Shown piece by piece: positions 15,345 to 22,150 of a stretch of 22,150 bases of DNA. The notes below the pieces were generated by a model, which was not told where the DNA came from, searched no databases, and worked only from the letters and a program-made list of their open reading frames with translations. The DNA is from Candidatus Omnitrophota bacterium. Lineage in GTDB: Bacteria > Omnitrophota > Gorgyraeia > Duberdicusellales > 4484-171. The translations under genes were made by a program, and so were the position numbers. The stretch spans positions 1 through 22,150 of the forward strand of contig JALOCC010000032.1 of NCBI GenBank assembly GCA_023227945.1, given 5' to 3'. Numbering within the stretch: position 1 is the stretch's first letter; every line of letters starts with the position of its first letter.

Positions 15345-18151
15345 ATTTTTTTAGGTTGCAATAGCTTTAATTTTTCTTTCAAAAAAATACCCGTATACGA
15401 AGACTTATATTTTATAACTTCTTCAGGTGCTCCGCAAGCAACAAGATAGCCACCCGCCTCTCCGCCTTCCGGCCCCAAATCTATTATGTAGTCGGCGCAT
15501 TTGATAACATCGAGGTTATGCTCAATAACTAAAACAGTATTTTTTTTATCTACAAGCCGATGGAGTACAGACAAAAGCTTCTTTGTATCGTCAAAGTGCA
15601 GGCCTGTTGTGGGCTCATCCAGTATATAGATAGTTTTACCTGTTGCTTTTTTACGTAGCTGCGAGGCAAGCTTTATCCTTTGGGCTTCGCCGCCGGAAAG
15701 AGTGGTGGCAGCCTGTCCCAAAGTAATATAACCCAATCCTACATCCTCTACTGTTTTAAGAATATTCCTTATGTGAGGAAAATTTTCGAAAAGCTCATAG
15801 GCCTGGCCAACACTCATCATGAGGCAGTCGTATATGCTTTTTCCTTTAAAAGTTATCTCAAGCGTTTGCTTATTAAATCTTTTTCCTTCGCATACTTCGC
15901 AAGGAACATACACATCAGGTAAAAAATGCATTTCTATTTTCTTTGTTCCATCCCCCTGGCAGGCCTCGCACCTGCCTCCTGTGACATTAAAGCTAAACCT
16001 TGATGGTTTATACCCTCTTTGTTTTGCTTCTGGAAGCTGGCTAAAAACATCCCGTATGTAAGTAAATACCCCGGTATAGGTTGCCGGGTTTGAACGCGGA
16101 GTTCTGCCTATCGGAGACTGGTCAACAATTATTACTTTATCGACAGAATTAAGCCCCTCTATTTTTTTATGCGCTCCTGGTTTTTCTCTGGAATCGTATA
16201 AATTTTTGGCCAATACTTTATACAATATATCCTCAACCAAAGTTGATTTTCCTGAACCTGACACTCCGGTTACACAAACAAAAACTTCAAGAGGTATTTT
16301 TATGTCGATATTTTTAAGATTATGTTCGGTTGCTTTTTTTATATGTAAATAAGGCTTATCGGCATAAGGCCTTCTGTGTTTTGGAATTTCTATTCTTTCT
16401 TCGCCGCGTAAATATTTTGCGGTAAGAGTGTTGGCCTTAAAAACATCCTTTTTTGCTCCATTATATACAATGCTGCCGCCATTTATGCCTGCTCCGGGGC
16501 CAAGGTCAATTACCCAGTCACTTGCGTCTATCATCTGCTCATCATGCTCAACAACAATAACGGTATTTCCTAAAACTCTTAAGTTTTTTAAAGTATTGAT
16601 AAGTTTTTTATCGTCGCGCGAATGCAGGCCTATGGTTGGTTCATCAAGTATATAAATGACGCCTGAAAGCGAAGAACCGACCTGTGTTGCGAGCCTTATC
16701 CTTTGTGCTTCTCCTCCGGAAAGTGTCGAACTTAGCCTGTCCAGGGAAAGATAAGAAAGCCCCACGTCAATGCAAAAACTAAACCGTTTTTTTATTTCTT
16801 TTATTATGTAATATGCGATTTTTTCCTCGTATGAAGTTAGCTTAAGGCTGACAAAAAAATCATGGCAGCCACCTATGCTCATTTTAACTATATCCCAAAT
16901 AGACTTTCCTCCTACACGCACCGCTATGCTTTCTTTTCTGATTCTTGCCCCATTACATTCCGGACAAGGCAGTTTTGACATATATTTAGCTATCTCTTCT
17001 TTCATGTACGCGCTTTCGGTCTTGCTGAACATTCTTCCAAGCCGTTTGAATACCCCTTCATAAGGCTTTCCCCATACATACACATCATCTGCTCCATACA
17101 AAATAAGGCGCCTTGTTTCTTTGGGTAAATCTTTAAATGGAGTACTCATAGAAAAATTTGCTTCATGAGATAGCTCTCTAAGCAAAGCCTTATGAAACAT
17201 TACGTAACCGCGGCTTCCATGATGCCAGACTTCTATAGCTCCTTCTTCTAAGGTTTTTTTCTTATCGGGTATTATTAAATCAGTATCAAATTCAGGTTTA
17301 GTCCCGAGACCACGACAAGCAGGACAAGCCCCGTCAGGAGAATTAAAACTGAACATCCTTGGTTCAAGTTCACCTATGGAAATACCGCAGGTTGAACAAC
17401 TCATTTGCGAATTATAAAGAAATTCTTTATTCTGAGTTTCATCATACACAATAACCAACCCATTTGAGTGTTTAAGAGCAGTTTCTACAGAATCGCCTAT
17501 TCTTTTTGCATAATTAGAAGAAATCTGTATCCTGTCGACAACAATTTCTATATTATGAATTTTATATTTTGCTAATCTTATTTCTTCCGATAGCTCATAG
17601 ATACTACCGTCAATACGTACACGAGAAAACCCTTCTTTGATAAGCCTGCTAAATAAAGCTGAATACTCGCCTTTTTTGCCACGAATTACCGGCGAAAGAA
17701 TGTATATCTTGTTACCTGAAGGTACAGCTAATATTTTTTCGATGATTTCCTGGGAAGTTTGCTTGCTGATTGGTTTTCCGCATTTATAGCAATGAGGCTT
17801 ACCAATACGCGCAAAAAGAAGCCTTAAGTAATCATACACTTCTGTTTGCGTAGCAACAATTGAGCGAGGCGAACCTCCTGCGGTTCTTTGCTCAATGGCA
17901 ATAGCAGGAGATAAACCTTCAATATGTTCAACCTCAGGTTTATGCAATTGCTCTAAAAATTGACGGGCGTAGCTTGAAAGGCTTTCAACGTAGCGGCGTT
18001 GGCCTTCGGCGTAAATCGTATCAAACGCCAAAGAAGATTTACCGGAGCCGGATAAACCGGTTATACAGACAAGCTTATTCTTTGGAATTTTTAAATCTAT
18101 ATTCTTTAAGTTGTGCTCTTTGGCACCCTTTATTATGATATAGTCATTCAT
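15341..18151 (-). CDS. uvrA: Excinuclease ABC subunit A
   Basis: A 936-residue protein of normal length for UvrA, the damage-recognising ATPase of nucleotide excision repair that loads UvrB. It begins with the family's interrupted ABC domain: Walker A GLSGSGKSS (32-40), a zinc site with Cys121/Cys124 (HCYKCGKP) and CPACRGLG, and the signature LSGGEAQRIRLATQ. A second ABC domain has Walker A GVSGSGKST near residue 630, the second zinc module (CEACQGDG, CEVCEGKR) and LSGGEAQRIKLASQ, with DEPT Walker B motifs in both. The ATG at 18151 has no Shine-Dalgarno site, only an AT-rich leader; a 239-bp inverted-repeat element lies just upstream. uvrB is not in the window. Confidence 0.98.
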   Translation of the reverse strand: MNDYIIIKGAKEHNLKNIDLKIPKNKLVCITGLSGSGKSSLAFDTIYAEGQRRYVESLSSYARQFLEQLHKPEVEHIEGLSPAIAIEQRTAGGSPRSIVATQTEVYDYLRLLFARIGKPHCYKCGKPISKQTSQEIIEKILAVPSGNKIYILSPVIRGKKGEYSALFSRLIKEGFSRVRIDGSIYELSEEIRLAKYKIHNIEIVVDRIQISSNYAKRIGDSVETALKHSNGLVIVYDETQNKEFLYNSQMSCSTCGISIGELEPRMFSFNSPDGACPACRGLGTKPEFDTDLIIPDKKKTLEEGAIEVWHHGSRGYVMFHKALLRELSHEANFSMSTPFKDLPKETRRLILYGADDVYVWGKPYEGVFKRLGRMFSKTESAYMKEEIAKYMSKLPCPECNGARIRKESIAVRVGGKSIWDIVKMSIGGCHDFFVSLKLTSYEEKIAYYIIKEIKKRFSFCIDVGLSYLSLDRLSSTLSGGEAQRIRLATQVGSSLSGVIYILDEPTIGLHSRDDKKLINTLKNLRVLGNTVIVVEHDEQMIDASDWVIDLGPGAGINGGSIVYNGAKKDVFKANTLTAKYLRGEERIEIPKHRRPYADKPYLHIKKATEHNLKNIDIKIPLEVFVCVTGVSGSGKSTLVEDILYKVLAKNLYDSREKPGAHKKIEGLNSVDKVIIVDQSPIGRTPRSNPATYTGVFTYIRDVFSQLPEAKQRGYKPSRFSFNVTGGRCEACQGDGTKKIEMHFLPDVYVPCEVCEGKRFNKQTLEITFKGKSIYDCLMMSVGQAYELFENFPHIRNILKTVEDVGLGYITLGQAATTLSGGEAQRIKLASQLRKKATGKTIYILDEPTTGLHFDDTKKLLSVLHRLVDKKNTVLVIEHNLDVIKCADYIIDLGPEGGEAGGYLVACGAPEEVIKYKSSYTGIFLKEKLKLLQPKKI

Positions 18152-18162
18152 TTTTATATATT

Positions 18163-18401
18163 ATTACACAGATGATCACAGATTGGAAATCACAGATGAT
18201 CGCAGATGTTATTGAAAATTACAAACCACAATTTACAAATTACAAACAAATCACAATTCCAAAATCACAATGACCAAAATTTTAAATCCCTTTGTGATTT
18301 CGGAATTGTTTATTGTATATTGTTTGTGATTTGTGGTTTGTATATTGTGATTTAAAAATCTGTGCTCATCCATTCAAATCTGCGCTAATCTGTGTATTAT
18401 A
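18163..18401. repeat. Intergenic inverted-repeat element, nested, between nadX and uvrA
   Basis: The outer arms again use CACAGAT words: ACACAGATGATCACAGATTG from 18167 and CACAGATGATCGCAGATG from 18191, facing AATCTGTGCTCATCC and CTGCGCTAATCTGTGT at 18357-18396. The inner arms (about 18215-18270 and 18292-18352) use AATTACAAACCACAAT words. The innermost stem joins CAATTCC at 18254-18260 and following bases to their complement at 18292-18308 with 16 of 17 pairs. It starts 11 bases upstream of the uvrA ATG and ends three bases before the nadX stop codon. Confidence 0.85.
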
Positions 18402-18404
18402 CAA

Positions 18405-19226
18405 TCAACTACCTATTTTAAAAGAAGAAAAAATCTTCTTCAGCAGATACTGGGTGGAAAGAATCGCCAGAGTGCTTGTTTTAGGGTTTGCCTTAGAAGG
18501 AACATTCTCAACAGATATATTTATCTTGGCTTCTTCGGTATCTATTTCTATACGATGTATATTGCGTTTTACTTGCGGATCAGCTTTTATCATAACTTCC
18601 ACGTCTTTAAATGAGGAGGCTAAAAGCAAAATTGCTGCAACATTTATATTCTGCGGAAAATATTTTATCGCCTCTTTCACTCTTCCTTTAAATACAATTT
18701 TCGCCGTTTTTAGATTATCGAGGTTTATATTGTTCTTTTTTAGATAATCAACCCCCTGAAGCCCACGGGGCGGTTTTGAGGTTGTGAGGGAAATCTTCTT
18801 TATCTCTCCAAGGCTTAATGAACCTAAGCCGTCTACCCCGCATATCGCGCCAGACGGGACATAAATATTAATCCCCTGCTCTTCGCATCTTTTTATTATG
18901 GTTTTATCATTGATAAATGCACCTACGCTTAAGATTACAACATCTTTTTTAAATTTTATAGCTTCGTTAAGCACAATACCGGCTGCTTCAACTGATGCCG
19001 CTTCAATTACCAGGTCTACAGATTTAACCAATTCATGAATACTGCTTAGTCTTGGAACAACCGAAAGCTTTTCAATCAGAAATTCGGCCTTTTCGCTGTC
19101 TTTATCGGCAATAGCGCATAACACCGCTTTACCGCGCAATTGCTTATCTATAAAAGTTGCAACACCTTCTCCTATCGCGCCGCAACCAACTATTCCTATT
19201 TTTGTTTTATTCTTATTCCTCTGCAT
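18405..19226 (-). CDS. nadX: L-aspartate dehydrogenase
   Basis: A 273-residue NAD(P)-dependent enzyme that oxidises aspartate to iminoaspartate, the first step of de novo NAD synthesis where the oxidase NadB is replaced. The nucleotide-binding loop GCGAIG (14-19) opens a Rossmann fold, and SGAICGVDGLGSLSLG and ENVPSKANPKTSTLA (NPKTS at 247-251) are sites of the aspartate dehydrogenase/DUF108 family. A strong AAGGAGG site precedes the ATG at 19226, 15 bases after panC. nadA and nadC are not in the window. nadE at 9181 completes the pathway's last step. The gene is followed by an inverted-repeat element. Confidence 0.93.
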   Translation of the reverse strand: MQRNKNKTKIGIVGCGAIGEGVATFIDKQLRGKAVLCAIADKDSEKAEFLIEKLSVVPRLSSIHELVKSVDLVIEAASVEAAGIVLNEAIKFKKDVVILSVGAFINDKTIIKRCEEQGINIYVPSGAICGVDGLGSLSLGEIKKISLTTSKPPRGLQGVDYLKKNNINLDNLKTAKIVFKGRVKEAIKYFPQNINVAAILLLASSFKDVEVMIKADPQVKRNIHRIEIDTEEAKINISVENVPSKANPKTSTLAILSTQYLLKKIFSSFKIGS

Positions 19227-19241
19227 AAAACCTCCTTGGTT

Positions 19242-20096
19242 TTAACTCCCTTTAAGATGCACGATTACGTTGTCAATCAATCTTGTTTTACCGATATATA
19301 CAGCAATAGCGATTAACACATTTTTTTGCATTTTGTCAACTTTCTGCAGGCTTTGCGCATCAACTATTTCGATATAGTCTATCTTGGCGCTTTTTTTGGA
19401 AAGTATAAGCTTGCGCATCTTAGCGATTATTTTCTTTGGGTTTTTTCCGCCGCCTCTTACAAGTTTCTTTGCAAGCTCTATTGATTCAAATAAAACCAAA
19501 GCATCCTTTCTCTCCTGACAATTCAAATATGCATTCCTCGAGCTCATTGCCAAACCGTCTTTCTCGCGCACCGTAGAAACCACTTTTACAGTGACGGGGA
19601 AATTTAAATCTTTTACCATACGCTTTATAATACACGCCTGCTGATAATCTTTCTGGCCAAAATAGGCGGTGTCCGGCTCTATTATATTAAATAACTTTGC
19701 CACAACCGTACAAACTCCCCTGAAATGGCCCGGGCGTATTAACCCACAAAGCGGCTTACTTAAATATATTTCTTCAACATAGGTAGAAAAATCTTTTGGG
19801 TACATTTCGGCAACAGAAGGATAAAAAATTAAATCAACCTTCTCCTTTTGTAATAGCCGTTCATCCCGGATAAACGCCCTTGGATATTTTCTAAAATCTT
19901 CCTTCGGCCCAAATTGTGCCGGGTTAACAAAAATGCTTACAGCAACAAAATCGCAGCTCTTTCTTGCTGCTCTTACCAGAGAAAGATGGCCATAATGTAA
20001 AGCGCCCATTGTCGGCACAAAACCAATGGTTCTATTCTTTAGTTTTGCTTCGCTGATTGCTTTTTTTGCTTGTTTGATAGTTTTTGCTATTAACAT
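19242..20096 (-). CDS. panC: Pantothenate synthetase
   Basis: A 284-residue enzyme that joins pantoate and beta-alanine with ATP in coenzyme A synthesis. VPTMGALHYGHLSLV (27-41) contains the HxGH nucleotide motif at 34-37. IFVNPAQFGPKEDFRKYPR, FGQKDYQQ (substrate-binding) and KDGLAMSSRNAYL (KMSKS-like) follow in family order. The start at 20096 has no Shine-Dalgarno site. An inverted-repeat element fills the gap to folK upstream, and nadX follows after 15 bases. panB and panD are not in the window. Both panC and nadX draw on aspartate-derived precursors, which may explain the pairing. Confidence 0.97.
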   Translation of the reverse strand: MLIAKTIKQAKKAISEAKLKNRTIGFVPTMGALHYGHLSLVRAARKSCDFVAVSIFVNPAQFGPKEDFRKYPRAFIRDERLLQKEKVDLIFYPSVAEMYPKDFSTYVEEIYLSKPLCGLIRPGHFRGVCTVVAKLFNIIEPDTAYFGQKDYQQACIIKRMVKDLNFPVTVKVVSTVREKDGLAMSSRNAYLNCQERKDALVLFESIELAKKLVRGGGKNPKKIIAKMRKLILSKKSAKIDYIEIVDAQSLQKVDKMQKNVLIAIAVYIGKTRLIDNVIVHLKGS

Positions 20097-20103
20097 AGGC
20101 TTA

Positions 20104-20224
20104 TGGCTACGTTTTACGGTTGCGTTTGCGCGGCTTGTTTCGTTTACCGTTTATCGGTTACGTCTCAAAAAACGATCAACGAGTAACGCAACCGATACGA
20201 GATGCGTAACCGGTTAACGCAACC
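20104..20224. repeat. Intergenic inverted-repeat element between folK and panC
   Basis: GGTTGCGTT (20118-20126) pairs perfectly with AACGCAACC (20216-20224). Between them, words of the type CGGTTACG, TTACCG and CGTTTATCGG on the left recur in reverse complement on the right (CGCAACCGATACG, GTAACCGG). It shares this vocabulary with the core of the element at 8951-9180. It ends at the base before the folK stop codon and starts eight bases upstream of the panC ATG. Confidence 0.75.
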
Positions 20225-20647
20225 TTATTTTTTAATTTGTTTCAAAATATCGGGTTCTATCTCAAGAAGCGGATTCATTACAAACTCACGCTCAAACATT
20301 TTTGGATGCGGCACCTGTAAACCAGGTTCATCTATTATTTTATCACCATATAAAAGTATATCTAAATCTATTGTACGCGGGCCGTCCTTTATTGCCCGCA
20401 TTCTTCCTAATTTTTTCTCTATATTTTGCAAAGTACATAGAAGCTTTTTAGCAGAGATTTCGGTTTTTATTTTGATAACACCGTTTAGGTAGTTTCCCTG
20501 GGAAGGCCCACCTACCGGCGCGGTCTCAATAATTGAAGAAATTTTCTCTATTCTGATAGCGGGATTATTTTTCAGTTCTTCTATCGCGCTATTTATATTA
20601 GCCAGCCGATCCCCTAAATTTGAACCGATACCGATATAAACATACAT
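20225..20647 (-). CDS. folK: Hydroxymethyldihydropterin pyrophosphokinase
   Basis: A 140-residue enzyme that transfers pyrophosphate from ATP to 6-hydroxymethyl-7,8-dihydropterin in folate synthesis. YIGIGSNLGDRLANI (4-18), SSIIETAPVGG (37-47), GPRTIDLDILLYGD (about 88-101, with the metal-binding DLD pair) and VPHPKMFEREFVMNPL (about 112-127) are the family's conserved blocks. It follows dapL by 12 bases without a visible ribosome-binding site and precedes panC. folP and folB are not in the window. Confidence 0.96.
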   Translation of the reverse strand: MYVYIGIGSNLGDRLANINSAIEELKNNPAIRIEKISSIIETAPVGGPSQGNYLNGVIKIKTEISAKKLLCTLQNIEKKLGRMRAIKDGPRTIDLDILLYGDKIIDEPGLQVPHPKMFEREFVMNPLLEIEPDILKQIKK

Positions 20648-20659
20648 CTATATTAGGTA

Positions 20660-21814
20660 TTACAACAAGTCAATTGCTTCTTTGAGAACCTGCTTATCAC
20701 GCGTCAAAGCAAACCGCATAAAACCTTCGCCGTATTTTCCGAAACCTACGCCAGGAGTGGCTACTATCCGTTTTTCCTGGATAAGATATTTTGAGAACTC
20801 AATAGACGATTTAAATTTGCGTGGCAATTTTACCCAAACGTAAAATGTAGCGTCAGCGTGAACATTTTTGAAAATTTTACCCCTTATATTTTGCACAAAA
20901 AAATCCCTTCTTTCTTTAAATATTTTTCTCATATCTTCCATGTATGCTGTTTCCTTCTCTAAAGCAAAACCTGCAGCATCCTGTATCGCTCCAAAAATTC
21001 CGGAATCAATATTGGTTTTTACTTTCAAAAGGCCTTTTATCAAATTTTCGCAGCCAGCAGCCCAGCCAACTCTAAAACCGGTCATACAAAAGGTCTTGGA
21101 AAATGAATGGAATTCTATGGCAATTTCGCGCGCGCCAGGAACCTCAAGAATACTGTGAGGCTTTTCTTCAAAATAAATTTCAGAATAAGCATTATCGTAC
21201 GCAAGGATAATCCCGTATTTAGCGCAAAAAGCAACCAGCTTTTTAAGAAATTCAAGCGGCGCGGCAACGCTGGTCGGGTTATTCGGATAATTCACATAAA
21301 TGATTTTAGCCTTATTCCTGACACTTTCGGGTATTTTGTCTAAATCAGGCAAAAAATTGTTTTTTTCCAAAAGCGGCATCTCATATATTTTTGCGCCGGA
21401 AAAAACTGCAGCTCCGCGGTATCCTGGATACCCGGGACTTGGGATAAGCACGTAGTCGCCATTATTAACAAAAGCTAAAGGAAAATGCACAAGCCCTTCT
21501 TTTGACCCAATTAAAGGCAATATCTCCTTATTTTCATCTAAGGTGACTGCGAATCGTTTTAAAAACCAGCGGCTTATGCTGGCTCGAAGCGCTTGCTTTC
21601 CCTGGTCCAACGCGTATTTTTGGTTTTCTTTATTCTTGGCTGCCTGATATAAATTATCTATAACAGCAGCTGGGGCAGAAATGTCCGGATCCCCTATGCT
21701 TAAATCAATAAATTTTATTCCTTTATCGCGTAAATCTTTTTTTTGCCGGTCGATTTCCGCGAATAAATACGGTGGCAACGAAGTAAGCCTTTTTGAGAAT
21801 TCAAAATTTTTCAT
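20660..21814 (-). CDS. dapL: LL-diaminopimelate aminotransferase
   Basis: A 384-residue fold-type I PLP enzyme. FIDLSIGDPD (35-44), NYPNNPTS (175-182), Asp207 and the PLP lysine Lys240 in SFSKTFCMTGFRVGW are in place. DapL converts tetrahydrodipicolinate directly to LL-diaminopimelate in lysine and peptidoglycan synthesis and bypasses the acylated DapD/C/E route. The specific name rests on the family look (begins with FEFSKRLTSLPPYLFAEIDR) and on the dapB gene that ends four bases upstream. Related aminotransferases of aspartate or kynurenine type cannot be fully excluded. DapL is typical of plants, Chlamydiae and several anaerobic phyla. Confidence 0.88.
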   Translation of the reverse strand: MKNFEFSKRLTSLPPYLFAEIDRQKKDLRDKGIKFIDLSIGDPDISAPAAVIDNLYQAAKNKENQKYALDQGKQALRASISRWFLKRFAVTLDENKEILPLIGSKEGLVHFPLAFVNNGDYVLIPSPGYPGYRGAAVFSGAKIYEMPLLEKNNFLPDLDKIPESVRNKAKIIYVNYPNNPTSVAAPLEFLKKLVAFCAKYGIILAYDNAYSEIYFEEKPHSILEVPGAREIAIEFHSFSKTFCMTGFRVGWAAGCENLIKGLLKVKTNIDSGIFGAIQDAAGFALEKETAYMEDMRKIFKERRDFFVQNIRGKIFKNVHADATFYVWVKLPRKFKSSIEFSKYLIQEKRIVATPGVGFGKYGEGFMRFALTRDKQVLKEAIDLL

Positions 21815-21818
21815 CTGT

Positions 21819-22150
21819 TTATTTATTTATTTCCGATAAAACGTCATCCATTGAATATAACCCGGGCCCTTTATCAATAACCCATTTTGCGGCAATAAGC
21901 GCGCCCTTGACAAATATATCGCGGGTTTTCGCATGATGAAACAATTCAATCCTGTCTACTTCGCTCTCAAGAATTATTCTGTGATCTCCCACGATTTCGC
22001 CTTCACGTATGGCTCTTATGTCTTCAGCCTGACAACTGAGCCCCTCTTCGTTTATTATCTGCGCAATGCGCTTTGCAGTTCCCGAAGGAGCATCTTTTTT
22101 GTGAATGTGATGAGCCTCTTCAATCAACACTTTGTATCCGCGTAAAGTTT
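21819..22150 (-). CDS. dapB: 4-hydroxy-tetrahydrodipicolinate reductase, N-terminus beyond the window
   Basis: The C-terminal 110 codons of a frame that enters from the right edge (TLRGYKVLIEEAHHIHKKDA). EAHHIHKKDAPSGTA holds the catalytic histidine pair and lysine of DapB. Later, GEIVGDHRIIL, RIELFHHAKTRDIFVKGAL and AAKWV follow the family's C-terminal pattern. The enzyme reduces the product of DapA to tetrahydrodipicolinate, the substrate of the DapL encoded four bases downstream. The Rossmann NAD(P)-binding half is outside the window; the GTG at 22130 is internal and not the true start. Confidence 0.95.
   Translation of the reverse strand, partial: TLRGYKVLIEEAHHIHKKDAPSGTAKRIAQIINEEGLSCQAEDIRAIREGEIVGDHRIILESEVDRIELFHHAKTRDIFVKGALIAAKWVIDKGPGLYSMDDVLSEINK

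Noticed and set aside
18163..18401. CRISPR array or simple tandem repeat
   Set aside because: The words repeat irregularly, are degenerate and are arranged as inverted arms; there are no unique spacers of even length and no cas genes.
18313..18747. Plus-strand frame of 144 codons
   Set aside because: It covers the repeat element and the antisense of nadX, a clear minus-strand gene.

Overview
The window is a stretch of about 22 kb of a low-GC bacterial chromosome in which every gene I accept lies on the minus strand, so transcription runs from high to low coordinates. ExbB/ExbD-like proteins, Lgt, a lipoprotein with a lipobox and a T2SS-B-like domain suggest a diderm (Gram-negative-type) cell. 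An LL-diaminopimelate aminotransferase next to dapB, many leaders with no Shine-Dalgarno sequence, and GC-rich palindromes of the CCTGCCGGCAGG type scattered in AT-rich DNA fit a candidate phylum such as Omnitrophota or a neighbour. That placement is inference and I cannot test it here.

Region 1 (1-1760) is accessory: a HipA-like kinase with a near-consensus promoter, coupled with a 1-base gap to a HIRAN-type partner that runs off the window. Beside it lie two 5'-fragments of a tRNA-Arg gene, one of them broken by a 20-bp perfect palindrome. Region 2 (1830-6319) holds small signalling and envelope genes: a stand-alone receiver domain, a 58-residue lipoprotein, an unknown 62-residue protein behind a consensus promoter, a K+ channel with a TPR-like N-terminus, an 8-TM protein, a membrane-anchored coiled coil, a PilZ protein, and a T2SS-B-like/DUF5684 fusion.

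Region 3 (6437-7348) is an initiator tRNA-fMet gene split in its anticodon loop by a group I intron of about 662 nt. The intron carries a PD-(D/E)XK homing endonuclease of the I-Ssp6803I type that is broken by a one-base frameshift. The 3' end of the tRNA is duplicated about 130 bp downstream, around a double-hairpin element, ahead of a terminator.

Region 4 (7399-22150) is a housekeeping run in this transcription order: dapB (partial), dapL, folK, panC, nadX, uvrA, a large periplasmic TPR protein, exbB-like, exbD-like, lgt, nadE, eno, ftsB-like. It joins diaminopimelate, folate, pantothenate and NAD synthesis with DNA repair and envelope functions. Several junctions are overlapping or nearly so.

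Two observations stand out. First, five long intergenic inverted-repeat elements (8951-9180, 11600-11737, 12798-12890, 18163-18401, 20104-20224) fill gaps between co-directional genes. In three of them the last base touches the stop codon of the upstream gene, and they stop just short of the next gene's ribosome-binding segment. They are built from a few degenerate words that recur in inverted orientation and in nested form. Second, the ExbB/ExbD-like pair appears to have amides (Gln158, Asn25) at the positions of the two key acidic residues of the proton pathway (Glu176 of ExbB, Asp25 of ExbD in E. coli).
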